Assembly: GCA_015232465.1 (NCBI GenBank)
Contig: JADFZO010000004.1
Span: 1-51,820, forward strand
Direction of reading: 5' to 3'
Source of the DNA: Desulfamplus sp.
GTDB taxonomy: Bacteria > Desulfobacterota > Desulfobacteria > Desulfobacterales > Desulfobacteraceae
DNA: 51,820 bases
A model generated the notes under the pieces. The model was given only the letters and a program-made list of their open reading frames with translations, searched no databases and was not told the origin of the DNA. Both the position numbers and the translations under genes were made by a program. Positions within the stretch are counted from its first letter, which is position 1. Every line of letters starts with the position of its first letter. Positions 1 to 8,998 of this stretch are shown piece by piece.

Positions 1-2
1 TT

Positions 3-38
3 GAAGAGCTACTTATGATGAAAATTCCCGCAGCCTAA
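3..38 (+). CDS. 3' end of an upstream gene (partial)
   Basis: An open frame enters from the left edge and ends at a TAA at 36-38, reading EELLMMKIPAA. The next ATG (39) follows the stop directly, which would suit translational coupling with the ExbD-like gene. If that gene belongs to an ExbB/MotA-type pair, this could be the tail of the partner, but eleven residues cannot show it. Confidence 0.3.
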   Translation, partial: EELLMMKIPAA

Positions 39-764
39 ATGCTTGGAGCAGTGCCAGAAATTTTTATGAACCACAAAAAACGCAGAAAAAATAGCAGTGC
101 GGTAGCTATCTCTCTATTTTCATTTCAAGATATTATAACCTCTCTATCAGGAGTTATGATCCTTTTAGTGCTTCTGATAGCAGTTAGTATTACAACTCAA
201 AAGTTAGATTTTAACTCAAAACAAGAGCCAGCAAAAGAGGTTTTAACAGATGAGAATAGAAAAGAGCTATTAAAAGAAAATGTTGCAGAGCTTGAAAAAG
301 AGCAAAAAGGGGTTAAAGAGAGGCTATTTGCAAATCTAAGCAGAATCAAAGAGCTAACTTACCAGTTAGCAGAGCTTGAAAAAAGGGTAGCATCTCCATC
401 AATGCAAAAAAGGGCTATCTCGTTTATACCAGCAAAAGATGACAATCCCAACCAGAACACGCTTCTTATTGAGTGCTCTGGCGAGTTAATCAGGTATGGT
501 ATTTTTAGCTCGTCAGGATCAGAGGCTGCTAATGCCCCAACTGGCGACTCTTCTCAAGCTCAATTTTCAGCAGACTCAAAAGGGGTGAATAATTTTTTTG
601 AATCACTTGAGTCTATTGATAGATTAAAATACTCTCTGCTATTTATAATAAAACCATCTGCATCAAACTACGCTATGCAGCTTATAAATAAGGCGCATAA
701 CATGGGTTTTGAAACGGGTTACGATGCAATAGCAGAGAACCAGAGCATTACAAACTTACATTAG
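39..764 (+). CDS. ExbD/MotB-like single-pass inner-membrane protein
   Basis: A 241-residue protein with a basic N-terminus, one hydrophobic segment at about residues 30-50 (FQDIITSLSGVMILLVLLI), a Lys/Glu-rich coiled-coil stretch (about 75-120) and a C-terminal globular part. The polar-residue-containing helix near the N-terminus, followed by a periplasmic domain with a late 'AHNMGFETGYDA' element, resembles ExbD/TolR-type proteins that couple proton flow through an ExbB/MotA-type channel. This is a fold-level inference; I do not recognise the exact family. Neither the ATG at 39 nor the in-frame ATG at 66 has a convincing ribosome-binding site; 66 gives the more typical basic N-terminus. The 3' end overlaps the convergent DAHP synthase gene by 17 bases. 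Confidence 0.6.
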   Translation: MLGAVPEIFMNHKKRRKNSSAVAISLFSFQDIITSLSGVMILLVLLIAVSITTQKLDFNSKQEPAKEVLTDENRKELLKENVAELEKEQKGVKERLFANLSRIKELTYQLAELEKRVASPSMQKRAISFIPAKDDNPNQNTLLIECSGELIRYGIFSSSGSEAANAPTGDSSQAQFSADSKGVNNFFESLESIDRLKYSLLFIIKPSASNYAMQLINKAHNMGFETGYDAIAENQSITNLH

Positions 765-1806
765 CCTTACCAATTCGGCGATGCCCTTTTAATATTAGCT
801 CCTCAGTTGTCTCCCACGATATACACTCATCAGTAACAGAGACTCCATATTTAAGATTTTCAGGAGCACAAGATAGACTTTGATTTCCCTCACAAATGTT
901 GCTCTCAAGCATAAGCCCTTTGATACTGCTGTTTCCATTAAGGTATTGACCTATAACATCGTCCCAAACAATAGCCTGACCCTCACACTTTTTGCCTGAA
1001 TTTGCGTGCGAGCAATCAACAATAATTGATTGAGATAGATCCAATTTTTTGAGCCTCTCAACAGCATCTCTGATGCTTACAGAGTCGTAATTTGGACGTT
1101 TTCCACCTCGCAAAACAATATGGGCATAGGGGTTACCCTTAGTTTTGACAACACAAACTTTTCCATGAGGATCAATGCCAAGAAAACTTTGAGGAGATTT
1201 TGCTGCAACCATTGAGTTTATTGCAATATCTAAAGCACCGTCAGTTGTGTTTTTAAATCCAACAGGCATAGATAGACCGCTTGACATCTCACGATGAGTT
1301 TGTGATTCAGTTGTTCTTGCCCCAATAGCAGCCCAGCAGATCAACCCATCAATAAACTGAGGAATTATTGGATCAAGAAGCTCTGTTGCAGTAGGAAGCC
1401 CCATTGATGTTATGCTGATAAGGAGCTTTCTTGCCCGCCTTAGCCCCTCCATAACATCGCGGCTATCGTCCATGTAAGGATCATTTATCAAGCCTTTCCA
1501 GCCAATGGTTGTGCGTGGTTTTTCAAAATATACCCGCATAACTATACAAAATGAATCTTTGACCTTCTCTCTCAATTTGCAGAGCCTCTCAGCATACTCA
1601 ATTGCTGCTGCCTCATCATGGACAGAACATGGTCCAGTTATAACCATAAGCCGTCTGTCATTGCCTGATAAAATATTTTTTATCTCCTCTCTGCCAGCAA
1701 CTACAGCATCTTCTGATTCAGGTGGCATTGGAAATTGATTTTTGAACTCTTCAGGTGCCATAAGTGGCATAAAACTCTCAACATTTACATCATAGGTCTT
1801 TTTCAT
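748..1806 (-). CDS. aroF: 3-deoxy-7-phosphoheptulonate (DAHP) synthase, class I
   Basis: Condenses phosphoenolpyruvate and erythrose 4-phosphate, the first step of the shikimate pathway to Tyr, Phe and Trp, in the cytoplasm. The 352-residue length and the motifs VITGPCSVHD, MRVYFEKPRTTIGWKGLINDP, GARTTESQ, LRGGKRPNYD and VDCSHANSGK are those of the AroF/AroG/AroH family. The start is supported by AAGGAG about ten bases upstream. The gene lies downstream of tgt with its own promoter and an attenuator (leader peptide 1913-1987, terminator 1845-1888), so expression is probably set by charged Tyr/Phe/Trp tRNA. Which isoenzyme (Tyr-, Phe- or Trp-inhibited) cannot be told by eye; the Tyr-rich leader points to a Tyr-responsive form, hence the symbol aroF. 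Confidence 0.95.
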   Translation of the reverse strand: MKKTYDVNVESFMPLMAPEEFKNQFPMPPESEDAVVAGREEIKNILSGNDRRLMVITGPCSVHDEAAAIEYAERLCKLREKVKDSFCIVMRVYFEKPRTTIGWKGLINDPYMDDSRDVMEGLRRARKLLISITSMGLPTATELLDPIIPQFIDGLICWAAIGARTTESQTHREMSSGLSMPVGFKNTTDGALDIAINSMVAAKSPQSFLGIDPHGKVCVVKTKGNPYAHIVLRGGKRPNYDSVSIRDAVERLKKLDLSQSIIVDCSHANSGKKCEGQAIVWDDVIGQYLNGNSSIKGLMLESNICEGNQSLSCAPENLKYGVSVTDECISWETTEELILKGHRRIGKANVSL

Positions 1807-1844
1807 GGTGATACATCTCCTTAAATGAAAGTTAGTAAATCTAA

Positions 1845-1888
1845 AAAAACAAAAAAAGCCGCAGGTTTGTTTGCCTGCGGCTTTTTTT
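1845..1888 (-). terminator. Attenuator terminator upstream of DAHP synthase
   Basis: On the minus strand a 9-bp GC-rich stem (AGCCGCAGG / CCTGCGGCT, at 1874-1882 and 1857-1865) with an eight-base loop is flanked by A and U runs. It lies between the leader peptide and the structural gene, which is the place of an attenuator rather than a gene-end terminator. Its 5' arm contains CAGGC, able to pair with GCCTG at the end of the leader-peptide region to form an alternative antiterminator of about seven base pairs. Confidence 0.88.
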
Positions 1889-1912
1889 GAAATTTTGCAT
1901 ATAAGTTACAAA

Positions 1913-1987
1913 TCAAAAGAGCACAGGCAGCCACCTGTAATAGTAGTTTCTAAAATAGTAGTAGCTGCCTGAAAAATTTTGATTCAT
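1913..1987 (-). CDS. Aromatic-rich attenuation leader peptide
   Basis: A 24-codon reading frame (ATG at 1987, TGA at 1915-1913) contains the core YYYFRNYYYRW and ends in LF: six Tyr, three Phe and one Trp codons. It lies about 45 bases after the likely transcription start and just before an intrinsic terminator. An 8-bp perfect hairpin CAGGCAGC (1971-1964) / GCTGCCTG (1931-1924) encloses the Tyr codons. A ribosome stalled on them would melt this hairpin and free the 3' arm to pair with the terminator's 5' arm. No strong ribosome-binding site is seen before the ATG, the one weak point. Too short for automatic gene calling. Confidence 0.85.
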   Translation of the reverse strand: MNQNFSGSYYYFRNYYYRWLPVLF

Positions 1988-2038
1988 TGTTTTATATTTT
2001 TTATGAAAATTGTTTTGATTTAAGTTAAAACCAATAAT

Positions 2039-2068
2039 ATTCTATGTTTCTATATATAGTTACAACAA
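2039..2068 (-). promoter_or_regulatory. Likely promoter of the aro leader/aroF transcript
   Basis: On the minus strand TTGTTG (2068-2063) and TAGAAT (2044-2039) are separated by 18 bases, an acceptable sigma-70 arrangement. It starts immediately after the tgt stop codon and would give a leader of about 45 bases before the leader-peptide ATG. Confidence 0.5.
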
Positions 2069-2073
2069 TCTTG

Positions 2074-3755
<1,682 letters not shown>

Positions 3756-3800
3756 AGATTCTCTACACAGACAAAATGAAAACTGGCTGCAGTTAAAATA

Positions 3801-3845
3801 AAAAAGGGTTAACACCAACATTAAATGTGGTTGTTAACCCTTTTT
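3801..3845 (-). terminator. Intrinsic terminator between the small membrane protein gene and mntP
   Basis: Arms AAAAAGGGTTAACA (3801-3814) and TGTTAACCCTTTTT (3832-3845) form a 14-bp stem with runs of U on either strand, so it can act in both directions. It follows the minus-strand gene ending at 3885 and precedes mntP. Confidence 0.85.
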
Positions 3846-3884
3846 AAAAATTTAACCTTAATCAACACTTAAAAGAGGCAAATA

Positions 3885-4139
3885 CTATTTTTTTAATGCT
3901 TCAAGCTCTTTTTCAAGTTCAGCGATTCTGGCTTTATCACCCTCAGGTGCATCACTGCCATCATCTTTTTTCCATGAATCTTTAAGCTCATCAAAACCAA
4001 GATATAGAGCCAAACCACCGCCAAGAAGTAGTACGGGTGGAATAGCACCTGCAAGAATCTGCAAAAACGCGTTAAACCACACTGCAATACCAATAAGACC
4101 GAGAAGAACTGCAACAGCTCCACCAATTAATGTTTTCAT
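3885..4139 (-). CDS. Small two-helix membrane protein of unknown function
   Basis: About 84 residues from the ATG at 4139, which has AAGGAG ten bases upstream; a longer in-frame version starting at 4175 lacks this. Two hydrophobic helices (about 3-22 and 25-50) are joined by a short polar turn and followed by FDELKDSWKKDD and an acidic, helical tail rich in Lys and Glu that could be a short coiled coil. I do not recognise the family. The TM-turn-TM-charged tail layout is shared by several small proteins, including MamI-type magnetosome proteins, but topology alone is not evidence of homology. Confidence 0.7.
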   Translation of the reverse strand: MKTLIGGAVAVLLGLIGIAVWFNAFLQILAGAIPPVLLLGGGLALYLGFDELKDSWKKDDGSDAPEGDKARIAELEKELEALKK

Positions 4140-4389
4140 AATCCATAATCTCCTTACAACGTTAATAATTACCACTACACATAAACTATAAAATAACTTA
4201 TTAAAATCAAATAACTATATAAATAGATAGTCCTATTCGATTATTTACTTTTTTCTGTAAAATTAATCGGTATCACTTAACATACGAACCTAAGTAAATC
4301 AAGCCAATTTTTGACCTTAAATTATTTTATTGCCATTAAATTAAACCTTTGATAGAGGTTCAAACCAAAATTTAGTGGAGGCTAATAAA

Positions 4390-7014
4390 ATGGGTATTTT
4401 ATCACAAATTAAGACTATTTGGAGCAATAATATAAATAAAATTGTAGGAGAGACTGGCGACCATTTTTCCTGTTTTTATCCTGGAAACTCTGGTTTTTTG
4501 CCATCATATCTTATCAATAACATCTTTGATAAGATAAAACTTGATCCAAAAAAGACAGAAAAATTAAATCGGCTTAACGAAAAAGGGGTTGTAATTTATG
4601 TGGGCAAATACAAGAGCCTGTTTGAGTTTTTATACTATCACACTGCACTAAAAAAGTCTGCTCTGCCTTACCCTGAGATTGCGTTTGAGTCTAACTTCTT
4701 TTTTTTGCTGCCGATAAATAGGCTCTTAAAGATAATCACATCTCAGATTGAGCATATTATCAGATATTTTGAGATAAAAAACCCATACCACACACAATAT
4801 TTTGAGCAAGAATTTTCAAGTGGTCGATCTGGATTTTTATACATGGTTGAGGCTAAAAATTTTTATAGAAGATTTGTTAAATCAAAACCAGACCCCTTAC
4901 GACACCTAATTGAGCTTCAAAAAAAGAGCCAAAAGCCTATATTTCTTGTTCCGCAAGTTATTGTATTTAGTGTAAAACCAGTTAGAACAACCTCAACTTT
5001 TATAGATATTTTGCTTGGTAGTAATGAAAAGCCCGGAAAATTAAAACGGCTTTTATCAATATGGCAGAAACCTGAAAAGATATGTGTTGAAATATCTGAT
5101 CCTCTAAATCTTCAGCAGTTTTTAAATCTGCCTGATATACGAGATATTGATGAGGATTTTCAAGCCTACACTCTAAGAACCCATCTTATTGATCTGTTAA
5201 ATCGCCAAAAAAAGAGCATCACAGGACCAATTTTAAAATCAAGAGAGGAGCTTACAGAGGATATTTTAACCCAACAATCGCTTCAAAATTTTATGCGTGA
5301 GCACTCAGAAAACGAGGGACAATCTCTTATGGTTACCCATAAAAAAGCAGCAGCATATATTGAAGAGATTGCAGCTAACTATAGCCTAAATATAATATTT
5401 ATATTTGAAAAGGTTTTAACTTGGGCTTTTAACAATATTTTTGAGGGTTTAGTTGTCGATTATGAGGGGCTTGATAGGATAAAAGAGGAGTCAAAAAAAG
5501 CCCCTGTTATCCTTGCTCCATGCCATAAGAGCCATCTTGATTATCTTTTGTTATCATATCTGATGTTTAAAAATAATATGCCTTGCCCCCATATTGCTGC
5601 TGGAAAAAATCTATCTTTTTGGCCTCTTGGTCCAATATTTCGTGGGGGAGGGGCTTTTTTCCTTAGACGAACATTTAAAGGGGCGATTCTATACTCTCGC
5701 ATATTTGCTGCGTACATTGAAAAGCTATTATCTGAAGGGTTTAACATTGAATTTTTTATTGAAGGTGGCAGAAGCAGAACAGGCAAGCTCCTTCCTCCAA
5801 AACTTGGATTTTTATCCATACTTATCAAAGCATACAAAAATGGGGCGTGCGAAGACCTTATATTTATGCCAACCTATGTTGGATATGACCGAGTTCTTGA
5901 AGAGGATGCCTATTTGCACGAGATTGAAGGGGGCAAAAAAAATCCTGAAAACCTCTCTCAGCTTATTAAGGCAAGAAAATTTTTGAAAAAAAAGTATGGT
6001 AAGGTCTATATAAAATTTCATGAGCCTTTTGCTTTAAGCGACTACTTAGATGAGCGAGAAATTGATATTAATCAGATTACTAATGAAGAGCATATGGCAC
6101 TTTGTAAAAACTTAGGATATAGGCTCTTAAACTCAATAAATAAGGCATCAATCATAACTCCTCATGGAATCATAGCAAGTGCTGTTTTAAACTCAACTGG
6201 CAGCAGCTTTTCTAAAAAGGAGATTATGTTTAGGGTCAACTCCTACATGAACCTGCTTACCATCTCCAATGCAGAGCTTGCTGACACTTTGACAATTGAT
6301 CCTGATCTTGCATTAAATCATGTTTTAAAGACATTTGTTGATAGAAAATTTATTGAGCTTGCTGATGAGACTGAGGACGAATTTACTGACAACACAAGAT
6401 TTTTCGTAAAAGATAACAAACGCCCCATACTTGACTACTATAAAAACAATGCAATCTGCTTTTTTATTCCAGCAGCCTATACTGCAACTGCAATACTAAA
6501 GACCGATAAATTTCAATTTTCATCAGATGATCTGACCGAAACTTACCGCTTTCTTGAGAATTTCTTTATTGATGAGTTTTCATTTAATGAGGAGACAACC
6601 TGCATTGAGGAGATTCATATCTCTATTAGAGCCTTTATTGATGATGGGATAATGGTCCCAAATCAATCTTTTTCAGATACCTACAACTTAACATCTGAAG
6701 GGTATAGAAAATTAAAAGGATTTTCAGAATTTTTACGACCATTTTTAGAGTCATACAAAGTTGCTCTTATGTATTTTGAGCGATACCCAAAAGATAAGCA
6801 CGATCCTAAGGAGCGGATAAAAAAGATGCAGAGCAAAGGTATTAGCTACTATAAAAGACAAGAGATTATGCTAAAAGAGTCTCTATCTAAAATAAACTAC
6901 ACCAATGCTGCAAACTTTTTTATAAACAATGGAGTACAAGGCTCTGAAGATATTGAAGAGATAAAAAAATATAAAGAAATAATTGAGGATCTACTCACCA
7001 TTGTAACATCATAA
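4390..7014 (+). CDS. plsB: Glycerol-3-phosphate 1-O-acyltransferase
   Basis: Makes lysophosphatidic acid from glycerol 3-phosphate and an acyl donor at the inner membrane, the first step of phospholipid synthesis. At 874 residues it is slightly longer than enterobacterial PlsB. The acyltransferase block is intact: HKSHLD (HX4D catalytic motif, H379 and D384), GPIFRGGGAFFLRRTF, FFIEGGRSRTGK and the later FMPTYVGYDRVLEE. The ATG at 4390 is chosen because GTGGAGGC, which a longer GTG-start frame at 4375 would place in coding sequence, is its ribosome-binding site. The 250 bases upstream hold no gene and only AT-rich promoter-like sequence. The GGGGAGGG at 5645-5652 encodes the conserved RGGGAFF motif. 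Confidence 0.95.
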   Translation: MGILSQIKTIWSNNINKIVGETGDHFSCFYPGNSGFLPSYLINNIFDKIKLDPKKTEKLNRLNEKGVVIYVGKYKSLFEFLYYHTALKKSALPYPEIAFESNFFFLLPINRLLKIITSQIEHIIRYFEIKNPYHTQYFEQEFSSGRSGFLYMVEAKNFYRRFVKSKPDPLRHLIELQKKSQKPIFLVPQVIVFSVKPVRTTSTFIDILLGSNEKPGKLKRLLSIWQKPEKICVEISDPLNLQQFLNLPDIRDIDEDFQAYTLRTHLIDLLNRQKKSITGPILKSREELTEDILTQQSLQNFMREHSENEGQSLMVTHKKAAAYIEEIAANYSLNIIFIFEKVLTWAFNNIFEGLVVDYEGLDRIKEESKKAPVILAPCHKSHLDYLLLSYLMFKNNMPCPHIAAGKNLSFWPLGPIFRGGGAFFLRRTFKGAILYSRIFAAYIEKLLSEGFNIEFFIEGGRSRTGKLLPPKLGFLSILIKAYKNGACEDLIFMPTYVGYDRVLEEDAYLHEIEGGKKNPENLSQLIKARKFLKKKYGKVYIKFHEPFALSDYLDEREIDINQITNEEHMALCKNLGYRLLNSINKASIITPHGIIASAVLNSTGSSFSKKEIMFRVNSYMNLLTISNAELADTLTIDPDLALNHVLKTFVDRKFIELADETEDEFTDNTRFFVKDNKRPILDYYKNNAICFFIPAAYTATAILKTDKFQFSSDDLTETYRFLENFFIDEFSFNEETTCIEEIHISIRAFIDDGIMVPNQSFSDTYNLTSEGYRKLKGFSEFLRPFLESYKVALMYFERYPKDKHDPKERIKKMQSKGISYYKRQEIMLKESLSKINYTNAANFFINNGVQGSEDIEEIKKYKEIIEDLLTIVTS

Positions 7015-7052
7015 CCAACTTTTAACCTCTTTGATAACTTAAAAAAAATAAC

Positions 7053-8849
7053 ATGAAAGCGTTGATCCTTGCTGCTGGATTTGGCACACGTCTTTTGCCC
7101 CATACAGCTATCACACCAAAGCCTCTATTTACCCTAAATGGCGTGCCTATGCTCCAGCGGTGCATATCACAGCTAACCAAAGCTGGCTGCACATCTATAA
7201 TCATAAATAGCCACCATCTGCACAACCAAATTGAAGAGTTTATAAAAAGGTGCAACTCACAAAATCTCTTTGATATTGAAGTAACAACAATTTATGAGCC
7301 AACAATTCTTAATACTGGCGGGGCTATCAGAAATGTTAAGAGCTTTATGGGGGATCACAATTTTATTGTTATAAATAGCGATGTTGCATCTGACATTGAT
7401 CTAAAAGCTCTGTTTGATTTTCATTTATCAGCCCAAAAAACCAACACAAAAAGCTGGTGTGCAACCCTTCTTCTTCACGATTATGCTATCTTTAATAAAG
7501 TTATTGTTGATAAAAATGGTTTTATCAGAGGCTTTTTAAATGGCAAATTAAAGTCAGATAATTACGCAGATAATAATAAAAACAAGCTCTTAGCTTTTAC
7601 AGGCATTCAAGTTCTATCCCCTGAAATATTTGACCACATTGATAGCAGCAGTCAAAATTTTAAAAGTGCCCCATTTAGCACTATTGAGCTTTACTCTGAG
7701 CTTGCGGATCAAGGCGATTTAGTAAAAGCCTTTATCTGTAATGATATTTTTTGGCAAGATATTGGCACGCCTCAAACCTACAAAGATGCTGCCATAAGAT
7801 TTATTACATCTGACCATTTAGCTCTAAATCAAGATAAGAATCTTAAAAGAGTTGAAATTAGACAGCTTGCAGGAGATGGTTCAGATAGAGGGTGGTTTCG
7901 CTGCACTGATTCTGATAAATTTAGCAACTCTGTGATTGTTGCAGATCATGGGATTGCGCATCAAAGCGATAAATCTAACCTCAAAGTTGAAGAGATAGAC
8001 TCATTTATAAAGATTGGCGAGCATCTATTTAAACAGGGAATTTGTGTTCCTAAAATCAAGGGTTATGATCGATTTGCTGGTTTAGTTGTAGTTGAGGATT
8101 TAGGAGATACCCATCTTCAAGATGTTATCAACTTGGGCAAATCTCACATTGAGTATTACAAAAAAATAGCGAGCCTTGCCATAGATTTATCAATAAAAGG
8201 TATAATTGGCTTTGATGATAGTTGGACATTTCAGACATCAACCTATTCAAAAGAGATGATTCTTGAAAAAGAGTGCAGATATTTTGTTGAGGCTTTTTTG
8301 CAGAATTATCTTAAATTAGATGTTCAATTTGATGATTTTATTGATGAGTTTAGCTCAATTGCTGACGGTGCTCTTGATGGTGCACTTCAAGGGTTGATGC
8401 ACAGAGATATGCAGTCAAGAAACATAATGGTAAAAGATGGAAAATACTTTTTTATAGATTTTCAATCAGCCAGAAGAGGACCACTTCAATATGACCTTGC
8501 CTCTTTGCTTATTGACCCTTATGTTAATCTTGAAGATGAGGTTAGAGAGTTAATTTTATATGAGTCTGTTGATAAAGTTGGTCAGCTATTTGAAGAGGAT
8601 TTAATTAAAAAGCAGCTTAAAGATGATCCCTACCTCTCAAAGTATGAGCATGATCCAAAAAAATTTATAAAATGTTACAAATATTGTAACATCACCAGAA
8701 ATATGCAGATGCTTGGGGCATTTAGCCATCTATCTATGAACAGGGGTAAAACCTTTTTTGAGCAGTATATTCCAATAGCTGTAAAAAATCTTAAAAAGAA
8801 CTTAAAGTTTTTAGATGCTTATAAAATAGCAGCAATATTGCAGTTCTAA
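7053..8849 (+). CDS. Sugar-phosphate nucleotidyltransferase / sugar kinase fusion (MurU-AmgK-like)
   Basis: Residues 1-250 are an NTP-transferase domain (LILAAGFGTRLLPHT; ITPKPLFTLNGVPML; VINSDVASDID; FWQDIGTPQTY) of the MurU type, which makes UDP-MurNAc from MurNAc 1-phosphate. Residues about 265-598 are an aminoglycoside-phosphotransferase-like kinase (AGDGSDRGWFR nucleotide loop, VVVEDLGD, MHRDMQSRNIM with H450/D452, FIDFQSARRGPL) of the AmgK type, which phosphorylates MurNAc/GlcNAc at C1. One chain could therefore run the anhydromuropeptide recycling shortcut that bypasses MurA. Substrates are inferred from family; other hexose specificities remain possible. It starts 38 bases after plsB, without a strong ribosome-binding site. 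Confidence 0.85.
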   Translation: MKALILAAGFGTRLLPHTAITPKPLFTLNGVPMLQRCISQLTKAGCTSIIINSHHLHNQIEEFIKRCNSQNLFDIEVTTIYEPTILNTGGAIRNVKSFMGDHNFIVINSDVASDIDLKALFDFHLSAQKTNTKSWCATLLLHDYAIFNKVIVDKNGFIRGFLNGKLKSDNYADNNKNKLLAFTGIQVLSPEIFDHIDSSSQNFKSAPFSTIELYSELADQGDLVKAFICNDIFWQDIGTPQTYKDAAIRFITSDHLALNQDKNLKRVEIRQLAGDGSDRGWFRCTDSDKFSNSVIVADHGIAHQSDKSNLKVEEIDSFIKIGEHLFKQGICVPKIKGYDRFAGLVVVEDLGDTHLQDVINLGKSHIEYYKKIASLAIDLSIKGIIGFDDSWTFQTSTYSKEMILEKECRYFVEAFLQNYLKLDVQFDDFIDEFSSIADGALDGALQGLMHRDMQSRNIMVKDGKYFFIDFQSARRGPLQYDLASLLIDPYVNLEDEVRELILYESVDKVGQLFEEDLIKKQLKDDPYLSKYEHDPKKFIKCYKYCNITRNMQMLGAFSHLSMNRGKTFFEQYIPIAVKNLKKNLKFLDAYKIAAILQF

Positions 8850-8896
8850 TTGCTGTAAAATAGAGCTACAACAAACGCTACGGTTCAGCAAAGTTC

Positions 8897-8928
8897 AAAA
8901 CCCCTTGCTTTCTCAAGGGGTTTTTTGT
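8897..8928 (+). terminator. Intrinsic terminator after the MurU-AmgK-like gene
   Basis: Stem AAAACCCCTTG / CAAGGGGTTTT with a short loop, followed by a T-rich run. It lies between this gene and the convergent diheme-protein gene and may serve both strands. Confidence 0.85.
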
Positions 8929-8998
8929 TTTTTTATGGTCTAAAAAGGTGTTATCAAAAATACCATAATACCATTAGAGAAGCGAGCGAGCATCTCTA

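Noticed and set aside
1505-1738. Open frame opposite the DAHP synthase gene
   Set aside because: Antisense shadow of a strongly conserved gene, with low-complexity Ser-rich translation and no ribosome-binding site.
5645-5652. GGGGAGGG on the plus strand, a KOPS-type octamer in plsB
   Set aside because: It encodes the conserved RGGGAFF motif of the acyltransferase, so protein constraint explains it; left out of the polarity argument.
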